Assembly: GCA_014529385.2 (NCBI GenBank)
Contig: CM043953.1
Location: forward strand, 95,382,842-95,446,841
DNA from: Adiantum capillus-veneris
Lineage: Eukaryota > Streptophyta > Polypodiopsida > Polypodiales > Pteridaceae
Direction: 5' to 3'
DNA: 64,000 nt
The position numbers and the translations under genes are program-made. Of the stretch, positions 48,483-62,773 are shown in pieces. Every line of letters begins with the position of its first letter. The first letter of the stretch is position 1. The notes below the pieces were generated by a model. It saw only the letters and a list, made by a program, of their open reading frames with translations. It made no database searches and was not told where the DNA came from.

Positions 48483-50120
48483 TGTCATGAAGCTCCACTT
48501 CCATGATGGAAAAAAGAGCAAAAAGATGAAAATTGGGCCTATATGTTTATTGAGCAATGATCAGGGCTTGATAACAAGCTAGCTCAATGCTAAATGTATG
48601 CCACATGCAACTTTAAAGGTCCAAAAATTTCCTTGATAATGATAAAAGTGGAGACGTTTGAAGCTATCAAAATCGGAAGTTTATGGACTATGATTGGGGT
48701 ACTCAACGTGCTCTAGAGGATTAAATTTATGGCTCGTCAATCAGAGTCCTTATCGGCAAGATATTGCAAGTTAAAATATGTGCCAATCACAGGCAATGCA
48801 ATGCCAGATGGATTTTCCCAGCTTTTGTCTCTTTGGTTGAGAGGTTTGAGAAGGTCAAAATGCAGCAAGATCAAGGAGGATTGGAGCCAGGGATTGAGGC
48901 TCTCAAATGGATTTTGCAATGTGGCAATTGGAACATCATGCAAAAAATGGAAGCAGTTTAAATTTGATGGGGGGGAAAATTACTTGATGAGGTTTTGAAG
49001 TTTTTGGAGTGCTTTGGAGGTCTAGTCGACACAGAGCCACCACATGACACTCTTTTAATCCATAAGCGGTGGCTAAAGTGAGGAAGTAACACTATATATA
49101 GTATAATGGGGTGAGTCCATTAGCATCACAAGGGTGTGAGCCTCTTGGATCTCATGGGGCTCATAGCCACGGCAGTCCACCCATTGGGGCACTGCATTCC
49201 GTGGTATGCGACGGGCGACAGCCCTGAAGGGCACAAAAGGAAACCTTCAGTCGCACTTTTTTGTGGTGGTGTCTGATGTGTCAGTAGCATGATTGAGCTG
49301 CCAACATATTGGAAGTTCCCATTGCCCATCTCTTTTACTAAGGAAAAATGCCCCTGCTCCTTAACAGAGCAAGGACGACGTCGTCGTTACTAAAGAGTGA
49401 GACCTACCTCACATGAAGGTTGGGGGACTCTAGTTAAGGGAGTGCTCATGCGGTGCCAAAAATAGAATGCAAAAGTAAAGCTAAAAGAGGAAAATTCAAG
49501 CAAAAATAGCAAGGCTTGAACACGCCCGAATGTAGGGAAATTTTTTGGAGGGTTAAAGGACTTCTTTTTTCATAAACTAGAGAGGGAAAGACAGCAAACA
49601 GAGCAACAGATTCAAGAGCTCTCATTGGCAATTGAAGGAAGCAAGAGCAAGGCGGTTGTGAATCACAAAATCATACAGAGAAATATTTTGAAGAGCTTTT
49701 CTTGGAAACTGAATAAGAAAGAAGCTCCATAATCATTCGAAATCAAGGAAAGGAGAATCGAGGGAGCCATCATGCTCCCTACGATCGTCGACGTTTGTTA
49801 CCATCATCAGTATTCTTTTTCATGGTCTTTGGATACTCACACAATGTGGGCTTGAAGAACTTTGCTTAAATTCTTTGTAAAGGGAGCTTAAACTCCTTGA
49901 TTTCAGTTTAATCCAATGGCAAGTGCCGTTAATGGCCCAATTTGGCAACCGAGCATCGTTTCTTGTCCGTGCTATCAATTTCAACTATTTTTTTTATATT
50001 TTTTCATTTCAAGGTGGTCATTTGTCTATTGTGTAGTGTCTGTGTCCTCTTCTCACTCTTCCCATAGATAGCAGCCTGGCATTGTCTCGGCTCGCCTTTT
50101 GAACCACAAATACCCCAACA
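48483..50120 (+). repeat. Probable solo LTR related to the 56.7/60.3 kb LTRs
   Basis: Begins TGTCATGAAGCTCCACTTCC, close to the LTR start at 60265, and ends with CGGCTCGCCTTTTGAACC...CCCCAACA, close to the LTR end at 61244. It is longer (about 1.6 kb) and diverged, with inserted sequence. It sits inside the minus-strand gypsy between its integrase and 3' end. No clean TSD was seen. Confidence 0.5.
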
Positions 50121-50289
50121 ACGTAATCATGATAGTTGAGAATTCACTCTGATTCATGCAGCTAGGTTTGAGGTTCAATGAAATCAATCAAAATCAATTG
50201 ATCAATGAAATTTTCATCCCTATGCAAGCATTTACATAATCAATCAAAATCTATTGATCAATGACATTGTCGTCCCTATGGAGGCATTT

Positions 50290-51144
50290 ACGTAAATGAC
50301 ACACATGAAAAACCAGATGAATAAGAGAGTGCACAAGTAAATGAAGTTCTTAAGACATATCCCCAACTCGCATAAGTATCTTCAAAGGCCCACAATATCT
50401 TGGAGATAATCTAGGTGTTGGCCCAATTTTCAGACTTTTTGAATGTTCTAGCACACATAATAATACCTCTTCCCCTTCCATGAAGGTAACTTGCTGACAT
50501 CTCTCATTAGTATACTTTTTGTATCTATCTTGTGCTTGTCAAACATTTTGATGAGAAAGTTTCAGCATATCCATGTGATTTTGGAGAAAATTCTTGACCT
50601 AAAGTTTCTCAGTCGCCACCCCACCGTAACTAGTGATCTAGGTTGAAAACCATACATAAGCATAAAAGGACTAAAACCATATGTCACATGCTTTTCATTA
50701 TTACAAGAAAACTCTAGAATAGGGAGATAATCCTCCCAATCACATTGTTTTTTCTAGCATATGCTAGAGCTTCCTCTAGCACCTAATGGACATGTCCAAT
50801 CTAGCCAATTGTTTCCAGATGATCTACTCCACGGATGTTGAATTGTGTATTCAATGGTTTAAAAATCATGAGCACTCACAATATTGTTGTGCAATCCATA
50901 TAGTCTATGTAGATTGTCAAAAAATAACTTGGCTAACTCTGGAGCTTTAGTTATGGGCTTGGCCGCAAAGTTTAGTCCAAGAGTCTACTACCACCCCTAC
51001 CAAGGAATGACCTTGTCCAGTGGTTGGTAACCTCATAATAAAATCGATAGATATGCTTTCCCATTTACCATTAGGAATCTCCAAATGATGCAAGAGACCT
51101 CCTTCTTTTAGGTTCATTTCTTTATTAACATGACATTTTTGACA

Positions 51145-51150
<6 letters not shown>
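50290..51150 (-). pseudogene. Gypsy (chromovirus-type) integrase remnant
   Basis: The minus frame at 51150-50947 reads CQKCHVNKEMNLKEGGLLHH, WESISIDFIMRLPTTGQGHS and VVVDSWTKL, the zinc-binding end and first Asp of a Ty3 integrase of the chromovirus type. Further left come FSPFMLMYGFQPRS- and TFMEGEEVLL-like phrases with many stops. It is heavily decayed. Confidence 0.65.
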
Positions 51151-51451
<301 letters not shown>

Positions 51452-51679
51452 GGGAGTGGGATCTAAGCCGAATGGTTGCAATAGTGTGTATCACTAACAA
51501 GGGGATAGGATCAATTGTGTAAGGGTGGGTACAATTTACTCTTTTAGTAAAGGACATTGTTTTGTAGCTGGGGGCAATATGGGTGGTGTAATATATGAAG
51601 CATGACCCACCGGATTACTCCCATCCTCTCTCTCAAGCCACTTATTTATGTCTTGCATTTATCTCGTAATCAAGATCTT

Positions 51680-52926
51680 GCTTTTATTCATCTTTTGAAC
51701 TTTTGATGCGAGGGGTTTTGACGCATCTTTATCATGTACTCCACAATCCTTTCCATGCCCATAATCTCAATTGGAGGGATCCCGACTCAAGAAGTAGGAT
51801 CATATATGGTGTTTGTGTCTTAACTTGGAGAAAGTTTCTAAGAAAATGATTTTGGACATTCTAAAACTCTTTCCAAGTAGACTTTGAGATGCTCCTGCCC
51901 CACACTTCAACTCCATAAAGAAGAATTGGGGTCACCAATGTGTCAAAAAGGTACTTCTTGAGAGGACCCAGCACTTGATGTTTCCCGCATTACACATGTT
52001 CTTAAATGTATAGTACACTCTCTTTTCAACTTCCAAGTGATGCATAGCACATTCATGCCACTTGTGATTGGCCAGAACCTCAAGACCAAGGTATTTAAAT
52101 CTTTCAACAACTTCAAGTGTCTCATTGTTGTACACAATGCATGGCTTCTCTTTATAGAATTGGTTTTCACAAGCATCACCTTTGTTTTGGATTCATTCAC
52201 AATTAGCCCACTATGCAAGCAAAAGTTCTTAAGGACAACCATAAGCTTTTGTGCATCCTCTAAAGTGTGTGCTAGAAGTACCACATCATCTGCATACAAC
52301 AAAATCATGATTGCTGCATTGAAAATAGTGACCTCTCCAAAGCCTTCTTCTTGCATAAATTCAAGTACCATTTGTTCTAATTTATCAATGCATAGACCAA
52401 AGTGAGTTGGTGACAATAGACATCCAATAGTGCTTGTAAAAAAATTTGAAATTCCTCTTCCTATGCAAAATTGACACGTCACCCTCTCATAAATTTGAGA
52501 AACTGCAAGCATAAACCCAATTGGCACTTGGATTTCTTCCATGTTTCTCCAATGTGGCATCATATCTAAGGCTTTCTTAAAGTCCACAAATCAACAATAC
52601 AATCGCTTGCCTTTCAACCTACTTTCCTCCATGAGAACACGAATAGTGAAAAGATGATCAATGGTGCTATGGCATTGACAAAAACTCACTTGTCCTTTTG
52701 CACACTTGTCATTCTCTTCAGGCCAATCACTCAATTTTATCTCCATTATGCACCCAAACAACTTTTCCATAAGAGACTCAATCATTATAGTCTGGTAGTT
52801 ATTTACATTCTTTACATCACCCCCTTTATGAAAAGGCTTGACCAAATTAGTACTCCAATCACAAGGCTTACCATATTGAAGTGCAAGGTTGAACTCATGT
52901 GTAAAATATCCCATCCATTTAATCAT
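51680..52926 (-). pseudogene. LINE reverse transcriptase remnant
   Basis: Minus-strand frames give WSTNLVKPFHKGGDVKNVNNYQ, GQVSFCQCHSTIDHLF, VDFKKALDMMPHW, LLYADDVVLLAHT (catalytic YADD) and VNESKTKVMLV, then KYLGLEV and LFDTLVTPILLYGVEVWG. This is the order in plant LINE RTs. A stop at about 52591, a frameshift near 52100 and another near 51960 inactivate it. No endonuclease domain or poly-A tail was seen. Confidence 0.85.
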
Positions 52927-52935
52927 TTCTAGCTG

Positions 52936-52940
52936 GGGGT

Positions 52941-52972
<32 letters not shown>

Positions 52973-53299
52973 GGGGAGAGAGAGAGAGAGGGATAGAGAA
53001 ATCATAGGAGAGATTAGGAGAGGGTAGCCCTAAAAACTCTATATAAGGGGTGGAGAGAAAACTATTTTAATCACTTATTTTATGGTGGAACAATCAAGAT
53101 AGGCCCTCATCACCAAGGTATCCCTCTCTCTATTTATTTCCTCTTGCTCTCTCTCCTGTCCTCTCCCTCTATCTCTCTCTCTTCCCCTCTCTATTCCTCT
53201 CTCTATCTCTTCCATTTTCTCTATCTCTCTTCCCCTCTCTATTCCTCTCCCTCTCTCTCTTTCTTCCCCTCTCTATTCCTCTCTCTATCTCTTCCATTT

Positions 53300-53343
<44 letters not shown>

Positions 53344-53418
53344 GGGTTCCACCCTCTCTCTATCTAGATTGGCTGGTGCTTAGAATCTAGAGGGAGAGAG
53401 GAAGGGACCTTAGAGGGG

Positions 53419-53475
<57 letters not shown>

Positions 53476-53481
53476 TAGGAG
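52936..53481. repeat. Poly-G and (CT)n/(GA)n tracts
   Basis: A run of about 30 G at 52942-52971, then GA, CT-rich text with repeated TCTCTTCCCCTCTCTATTCC, (CT)n at about 53300-53342 and (GA)n at 53409-53474. It probably belongs to the LTR of the minus-strand gypsy of 55.4-56.3 kb, cut by the next element. Confidence 0.7.
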
Positions 53482-53553
53482 AGAGGTGTTAGGGCAGCTA
53501 AGGCGGTTTATGCCGGAGTATGGCCATGGCGTGGATGATGAGAAGCAGAAAAA

Positions 53554-53639
<86 letters not shown>

Positions 53640-55157
53640 CGATACACAGAGGAGTAAAAATAACGCTATACTCTATTTTTTTATTGTGAAACCTTACATT
53701 GTATATAAAGCCATTAAAGGCCATGCAAATTGGACTTGTAACTGAATCTCTACTGCATGCCTATAAGAGGCTTTTCCCATGACCGACAAGGGCTTGAACC
53801 CAACAATCCCCCCCTCAAGCCCGAACTAGAAAGACCCTCTCATGATACCTCGAGTTTTTGGTGTACTCGTCAACCGTGAGTTTTAGGTTCTCTCACAACC
53901 AAGGATTTTTGGTGTATCCATAACCTGGTGCTATGATAAACCCCCCCTTGAATAGATAGGGTGTAGGTCAAAAAATTAGTTACAAATAGATGGAGTTTTT
54001 GGTTCACTGCGAAACCTTGGGTTTTAGGTGTACCCAGTAACCTCATGAGAAGCGTAAAAAACTAGGCTGAGAACTGACAAAAAATGGGACTTGAGAACAA
54101 AATCTGATAAATTTGGGAGGTCTTACCACTCATATGTGGCAGTGTCTATAACCCGTACAAAATTTGGTATGACAGTGAAATAGCATGAAAATAACCGACT
54201 GCAAGGCTTTTGACAGGAAATATATGATTGTTTTTTACAATAGACTGTAGAAAAACTGACATAAAATAGGACAAAACAAATAATGATGATGATAATCGGT
54301 TTCAAAAAACCAAACATGTCGATGTAAATTCATCTCGAAGGAAATGTGTCTTGGTTGTTGTGAGCATCGATGTCTCGTAATTCTTGAACAATGAAAGTTT
54401 GCATACATACCAATATGTGTAGGCATAATACCAACATAGCCGCAAGAGTCCCCACAACACTCCCATGACCTTCACAAATTTCTTGAAGTGAGTACCTCTT
54501 GATGCCTCTTCTAGAACATCTCGCTTTACATGAGTTCGTTGAGCTTTGTTTATAGACTGCTACTGCTTTGCAATGAACAATCGAATGCCGATGGCCACTC
54601 TCTTTTGACCGATATGCCTACGGCTGCGGGGTGTGAATGACCTCTTGATTAGAGGCCTATTACCAAATAAGGTGGCCACTTTAAACAAGTGTGAAACTCA
54701 CAAAAAAAAAAAGAACTTCTGCAGCATCCGCCGATAGAGTGTGCAATGGCGAGCTTTGCAGAGAGAAGATGATCAAGGTTCATCAGCATCCCAAACGTTG
54801 TAGATGGATTTGCTTAGATTGCTACAGGTCAGCGCTACTTGGGAGGTTCTCTGAAGCACCGTAAACCAACACAGCTTGGGCTTGATGAGATTAGCTTTGC
54901 ATCTATCTCCGCCTCCTTCTCTTGCATCTTGAGATGCAGCAGCCCACGAAGTCCTGCCCACCTAGGAGCCTGCTTTGATATGCTGGCTTGCCGTTGCAGC
55001 CACAATCGGGCTTTGCTCTAGACAGTGCCGATGCTACCGATGCTTCCCACCACCTGCACCGCCTAGAGCACCAAGCTCTGATACCAGTATTGTTAGGACA
55101 GCTAAGGCAGGTGATGCCGGAGTATGGCCATGGCGTGGATGATGAGCAGTAGAAAAA

Positions 55158-55191
<34 letters not shown>

Positions 55192-55367
55192 CGATACAGA
55201 GAGGAGTAAAAATAACGCTATTCCCTATTTTTTTATTGTGAAACCTTACATTGTATATAAAGGCATTAAATGCCATGCAAACTGGACTTGTAACTGAATC
55301 TCTACTGCATGCCTATAAGAGGCTTTTCCCACGGGCTGACCGACAAGGGCTTGAACCCAACAAGAGG
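53482..55367 (-). mobile_element. Short non-autonomous copia-like LTR element
   Basis: TSD AGAGG at 53482-53486 and 55363-55367 flanks LTRs 53487-53805 (319 bp) and 55091-55362 (272 bp), both TGTTAGG...CCCAACA on the + strand. The orientation is minus: the PBS complement CCAAGCTCTGATACCA lies at 55071-55086 next to the right LTR, and the polypurine tract (complement TCCCCCCCTC) lies just right of 53805. The internal 1.3 kb has no gag or pol, so it is a TRIM/LARD-type element. A (GA)n tract inside the LTR differs in length between the copies (about 78 against 28 bp) and explains most of the length difference. Confidence 0.92.
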
Positions 55368-55416
55368 GAGGACCAAAGAGGAAGAGTGAGAGGGATGGAG
55401 ATCAAGAGAGACCGGC

Positions 55417-55479
<63 letters not shown>

Positions 55480-56340
55480 TGTGTGTAAGGCATATGGAAC
55501 TGGAACATGCTCATCACCACCCAGCCATGCACTATATAGACCCTTGGCCTGCTAAATATAGGGACCCCCTTGACTGCATATCCGTCCAGGCCCTTGGTCG
55601 TGCCTAGTCCTACCCTTGGCATGACATTACTCCCCCCTTGGAGAAGTGTTTTTTTCCTCAAAAACAAGAGTGATGATACATTAATGTTTTCTATAGTGGC
55701 ATCCTTCATGGATCCAACTGTTTGGTTGACGGGAACACGATTCAGCAGGAGGTTCAATGAAACCAAGAGTAACATCTTGATTTTCACATTGTTGTCCATT
55801 TGCAACCATCTTGTGTTACAGATTCCTATCCAATCATAGTGTGTAGACTCCATTTAGAACTCACATGAGTATGAAAAACGAGTTACCACACAAAGATGTA
55901 CCCTAAAGGATACCTCTTTTCACTTTCCATGAAAGTGACTTGCTAACATAACTCATCAGCCAAGATTAAGTCCTTGACTTGTTTTCCAATTTCAGCAGTA
56001 AACAACCCCACAATAACTAGTGTTCAAGGTTAAGAACCTGATTTATACATGAAGAGACTACACCTAGTTGCAAACATGCTTTAACTTATGGTAAGCAAAC
56101 TCCAAGTAGAGCAATAAATGCTTACTAATTGGATCACTTGGTGCTAACGTACGCACTTTGCATATCCTTCAGCACAAGATTACACTTGGTAATCTGCCTA
56201 TCCCCTTGGATAACTGATAGTACTGAGGTGTTTTCCCCACGATTTACAGACAGTCTTCCCAGATGACTTGTAAACGGGGATCACAATATCATACAACATT
56301 GCTGAGCAAACAAAAATGTCCTGATGAATAACCATCTTGG
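55368..56340 (-). pseudogene. Gypsy 3' end and decayed integrase tail
   Basis: On the minus strand CCAAGGGGGGAGTAATG and then GCCAAGGGTAGG mark a polypurine tract and LTR start near 55630; the LTR is cut by the element at 53482-55367. Right of it decayed minus-strand text (MLASHFHGK-like) parallels the integrase tail at 50,290-50,760. Confidence is limited by heavy decay. Confidence 0.45.
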
Positions 56341-56687
56341 TTAACGTGAAAAACCCACAAGCACCCAAACCGAGCCATGACCTTTATTGGTGATTCGTAG
56401 ATCCAAAAGTAAGCTCAAAGAGATACTACACATAGAGTGAAAAATCCTTCAAAAGCAACGGATGTGATGAATATGCATGCTTCTCCAAATCAGCCTTTGC
56501 TAAAAAGTAGGGCCCATAGCACCTAGTGTGCATGCATTTAGCAAAAAACAGATTTGAACCTGTATATCCATGATTAGCTTTGCCAATACTTATGGTGAAT
56601 GTGATGCTCGTAGCACACATTAAAGAGGAATGTAAATAGTTCAAAAAAGAAACTGACTGTAATCATTTGCAAGCCTTGCTAAAACGT

Positions 56688-57688
<1,001 letters not shown>

Positions 57689-57733
57689 TTCTTGGTGAAC
57701 CCGACGCGAAATGAGCTGGGGTGGCAGGTAAAG

Positions 57734-59205
57734 ATGGAGATGTCAAAAGAGTTGATTCAGTTTATTGAATATTTCAATTCCAATAGATTATTGAAAAATC
57801 TAACTGCTACAGATCTGTCAAAAATATTGGGCTTAATTCAGGGATGTTTGCAAGAAGTAAAAGCTATGAAGATGAAAAAGCAGATTGATGATGCAGTGGA
57901 CATGGCACTTGATGTCGTACATGAACAGTGTGGTATTTTCCAAGGATTTGATCCAGATGGACTCCTTGCATGCTATAAAGCGGAGATGAAGAATCGAGGA
58001 ATTCTAGAAGATCGGATGATTTCGAGTTTTGAAGAAGTAGTAACCTCCAAATTTAAAGATAAGGTTCGAGAACTAGCAGAAACATATCCCACACAGTGGG
58101 ACTCTTTTGCAGATGGGTTTGTTCATGAAAGCTCAAAGATTACCGAGTTGGCAATGAAGGAGACTACCGAACGAAGCCAGATTGTTTTCTATAAAGAAGA
58201 AGGGGATCAGATGCAGTTCCTTAATTATGATCAATTTTGGGAACATATTTCTGCAAGGAGTAAAGCCAAGGCAAATACAGCTTTGGAAGTAGCATATTCA
58301 GCTTCAGAGGACCATATTTTGAGCAATCTAGCAAAGGTAAACAATGAATTTAATGCTCAAACAAAAATATATGATTTTTTTGCAAAGATTGCTTGCATGG
58401 AAGTTACCTGGGGTAATGGTTCTAGTGAAGAGCTAGACTATACAACAAGTGGTTCACAAGTTGTTGACCTTGACATGGGTTATTCTAAAGGAGTCCATCA
58501 AGCAAATGAGCCTCTACAGGATACTAATGAAACTATCAACACTATAGCCGAGCAGGAAAACATGTTTATTGTAGATGATTGCATCAATAAAGATATTATA
58601 TACACATTAGCAGATGAAGTGTCTGAGATTGTGGACCCAACACAGGACGAGCCTGAGAATGCCAATGAACTTATGATTGCTACTAATAATATGTTTGCAG
58701 ATTCTGTTATCACAGAAGAAGATGCCATAATTGATGGTTTTTTGGCCAGATTTGAAGGAGATGGTTATAACATTATAGAAGAGCTTTTTGATGTGTATAC
58801 CTCTTCAGAGGGGGTGACAGATGAGCCTTTACAATGCTATGATGGATTGCTAAGTAACATGGATGCAGATAGGAAGAAGAGGACAACATTGATGAGGTTG
58901 AAGATTGTCTAGATCATGTCGTTTGTGAGCAGGTTATCCATGGAGATTCTACTTTTATGCTTACACAGGGATTGCAAGAGGAGGTAACTCCTACATTTCT
59001 GATGAATGTTGATAGTTTGAAGAGTGATTTTCCCGAGGATTCTATGGATGAAGATTTACAAGCTAAATCTATTTTCCATGATCAGGCTAAAATTCTAGCA
59101 GGTAAAAATTCCTATGATGATACAGGTCCAAAGAGTCCCAAGTTTTTTTGTAATGGCTATGAAGCTAGAGGGGGTGATGATGCTAAACCATCCTTGATCC
59201 CTTAA
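57734..59205 (+). CDS. ORF of unknown function in non-autonomous LTR element
   Basis: ATG at 57734, 45 bases after the 5' LTR, opens MEMSKELIQFIEYF and runs to a TAG at 58910 (392 codons). The N-terminal half is rich in Leu, Lys and Glu and probably helical (LTATDLSKILGLIQGCLQEV, SFEEVVTSKFKDKVRELAE). The C-terminal part is very acidic and mostly unstructured. Near the end the frame GAAGAGGACAACATT continues in another register to 59205, so a 1-base frameshift in an AAGAAG run near 58875 may have cut about 110 codons from a longer original. There is no zinc knuckle, DSG or YxDD motif. It is not a gag that I recognise; it could be a diverged gag or a captured host gene. Confidence 0.6.
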
Positions 59206-59382
59206 AAAGTTCACAAGGTTTTTCATTTCCTTGGACAATATGCCAATTATGGTAGGATTTGGATGCTATTTTTTCTAATGATGCTTATGTCGATGATGTC
59301 TTGGCTGCTAGTAAAAGGGAGTCAGAATTCTTTCATGCTTTCTAGTAACGAGCTTAAGTTGCCAAAATTTTATGGGATGTAG

Positions 59383-59676
59383 GTGTTGCACTATGCTTCA
59401 GGTGATGCTCTAGTAGATTTTGGGGCCCATCAATGCTATGTTCTCTTAATGGTATTTGATCTAGGAGATTCTAAGGATCTGCAAAAGCAGGTTAAATACG
59501 GATGGTTACTTGTGGATATATATTTTGGTTGCATGCTATTTGCTCCAAGAATAGCACACCTACACCAAAAATATTTGAAGTTGATTGATACAGGAAATGT
59601 ATGCTCATGTGGGTATTATGCTGCTCCACTATTGGGGCAATTTCTTATTATCCCATTTGATCCTGGGAGCTATTGA
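59383..59676 (+). CDS. Small ORF of unknown function in the same element
   Basis: 97 codons, with Cys and Leu (GNVCSCGYYAAPLLGQFLIIPF). It follows the acidic ORF by about 180 bp, in another frame and without a clear start context. It may be a further broken part of one larger coding region. Confidence 0.3.
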   Translation: MLHYASGDALVDFGAHQCYVLLMVFDLGDSKDLQKQVKYGWLLVDIYFGCMLFAPRIAHLHQKYLKLIDTGNVCSCGYYAAPLLGQFLIIPFDPGSY

Positions 59677-60264
59677 AGTGCAGCTTGTAGATTTAAGGAT
59701 ATCAATTATTTTCTTGTAGCAGATTACTTGGCACTAGGTTTTGTTTTTGGATTTATGCTATAAAGAAAAGAGTTTTGGGTTTTGTGGTCAGTAATCTTAT
59801 ATGGCTAGCTTTCAGTTGTTGACATCTTTGGACAATTGATAAAGTATCTTCACATCTTTTGAGTTAGTCCTACTACCAGAACTTGAAGTAAAGGACTTGA
59901 CAGCCATTCCGTGTGCAGACAGAGTAAGGCATCACTTGATCTTGACAGGGTTCCCTAAAGTGAGCTTGATGGTCAAGCCGTGTGTATTATTAACTGGAGC
60001 ACTTGAGTCTGGCGGGGTTCACTAAACAGGTTTTTCATAATTGAATGCTTTGGAGACACGACATATACGGTTCAAAGATTTGCGATGGGCAGCTACCAAA
60101 TAATTGAGCTAGACCATTGATGATATGGTTTAACCTTATTTTATTTTACACGTACTTACCAGTTATGTGATCTTGATTGCAAGCAGCTAAAGGTGATTAT
60201 AGCAGATATAGGTTGAACACCGGTTGGCACAGATCGGAGGCGGTGCAGGTTCAGAGGGGGTGGA

Positions 60265-60877
60265 TGTCATGCAGCTCCGCTTCCATGATGGGAAAAAGAG
60301 TAAAGAGAAGCAAAAAAGTCTATTTGAAGCTCACACATTTATTGAGCAGTGACCGGGGCTCGAGAACAAGCAAGGAGATCCACAAAGAGTATGCTTTATG
60401 TGGTTATGAAGGCCTAAGCGTAGAGAGTTCATACTTGAAGAAAAGGTTTTACATGTGAAAGGGCTCTTAGGACATACAAGGCAACTTGGGTAAAGGAAGA
60501 CATGTGGTCATTGGTAAAAAGGAAAGTGTATGAAAGGCTTCACACCTCTGCATGAGGGAGGCCAAAAAAGTCACAGTCTGTAAAATTTTTATAAAACAGG
60601 TTTTTTGGTTAAAAAGAGCCGTGATGGGAGAAGGAAGAAAGCGTTTTGAGCATTTTTGCATCTCACGCACAGAGACTAATTTTGCACCGATTAGGAGATA
60701 TTCAAGTTTTCGTTCTCTTCTGTATCAAGGGAGGAGTCCATAAGCTTTGAGCACTCTTAACTCCTTTTCCAAGCTTCCATAGCCCACTCTAATCCAAACT
60801 TCCATAGCCACTCTAATCAAAGAAGCCATAACTCAAGCCGTAATCTCTTTCTCAAGCCATAATTAATCATTTTCATG

Positions 60878-60963
<86 letters not shown>

Positions 60964-61244
60964 CTTAAAGCAGCAAAGGAAGAACAAAGGAGACAAATAT
61001 TATCAAGGCAAGCTCGGCAAGCCAATGAAGGAAAATTAACATGATGTAAGGAGTTTAAATTATTTAAGCAGCGGTACTGTTAATTGTCCGCTTTGGGTAA
61101 TCAAGCTTCAGAATCGTGTTCAAGTTGTCAGTTTTAAGCTTTGTCTACATTAATTTTGTTTGCTGCAACTCTCTTCCACACACCTCTCACAGCCAGAGGC
61201 CCCGCACCTTCCCGGCTCACCTTTCGAACACAAATCCCCCGACA
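60265..61244 (+). repeat. 3' LTR of non-autonomous element
   Basis: Partner of 56688-57688. The (CT)n tract is about 40 units (60881-60960), shorter than in the 5' LTR. The preceding polypurine tract defines its start. Confidence 0.9.
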
Positions 61245-61248
61245 ACGT

Positions 61249-62732
61249 TTGAACCAAAATAGAAGGTGAAATATTAATCACTTCTAGGGACAAACAATGA
61301 AACTTTTCCATTAACAACTTAGAGCCTTGGTATATGTATAAACAACCATCTGCAATGTTGTTTAGCAGTACTTGTACCTAAACAAGTCATTCTAAGTATC
61401 CGAAAGTTTTTGGCCACCAAAATTGCTCCTGATATGTCGTGCTGAAATGGTCTAGAAAAGAGATTTGACCAGCACCTAGGGACTTTTTCGTGACACATAC
61501 TTGAAATAATGGGCGCAAGTGTCAGTCCAGAGACTTATGTTCTCCACATGTGGAATATGTCTCATGTAAGGATGTTTAAAAAAGAACATCCTTCAAGTAC
61601 AAGATGTACTTTTGTGTGGAGGTAACTCTAAACACTCCGCGATAAGAGTGAGAAGGACCCTCATTGATTGCTCCACACTGCTAAACCAAACTCCTTGAGT
61701 CCCTAGACCATGTTGCATCCCATGTGACAACATATGCCAAATCGAATCCGACAAGTGGGTTCATAACAGCATAATGTACATTGGACACTACGACCCAAAA
61801 TACTTGTTCCGACATGCCCTTGGCATGGGGGCCTCGGAATTGAATTTAAAGTTCAGTTACCCATATTCAAATGCACAAGAGTACGTCTCCCACCTGTAAC
61901 AAAACCAAGCAACATTGCACTGGAAACCCTGGGTGTTTCCTTCTACATAGTCAAACCTCTTTGTAAGACCCTTTGTAGAAACTGCTCAACTAGTAGGTAA
62001 CAGTAACCAACATAGTTAACCGTGTACAGAATGATGAGAATCAACTTGAAAAGTTGAATTTTTTCGCAACCGCGTGGTAGATTGCGAAATTCTTTCCTTG
62101 AAAGTATAACGGGAATAGATCAAACTATGATCCTCAATGCCTATGGGGTGATTTAGTAAGCACCTACGGGGTCTTGCCCCAAAACAGTGTGTCCATAGAC
62201 ACTCGCAGTGCAATAGAGAGAGCGAAATATCCACACAAGTGTAAAACCTAGCTCTTATGGACAGCCATGTTGTCGCAACGGTTTGTTGCATCTAAAATCC
62301 GTGGTAGAGATCAGCTGAGTTGAGTTTATGGTGATCAAAAACTCAACTGGAGTGTCGCACTAAAAACATGTCGTGCAAAAATGACACCCTAAACATCCGT
62401 AATGACAAGACTCTTGCTTGTCCATTAACATCGTTGTGTACTCCATTGGGTAGATATGTTCGATCTTAAGAACAATCACCCAAGGAATGCCAACAGTTGG
62501 GTCATACCCGAGATCTGACAATGACTTTTAGCCAGCGTGTTATGAGCCAATTTGTGTGGCTCATAGCCCTTATGGCAATTAGTGTTCAATCGACGAAATG
62601 ATGAAGACTAATGTAGAGGGTGTCTTGCCCAATTTCTAGTTGAGAGTTAGAGCACCTTGGCTCATGCCGACTCCCAAACAAAACATGTATCAAAAGATTC
62701 TTAAAAAGTTTTCATTATTATTCAAGAGAAAT

Positions 62733-62773
<41 letters not shown>

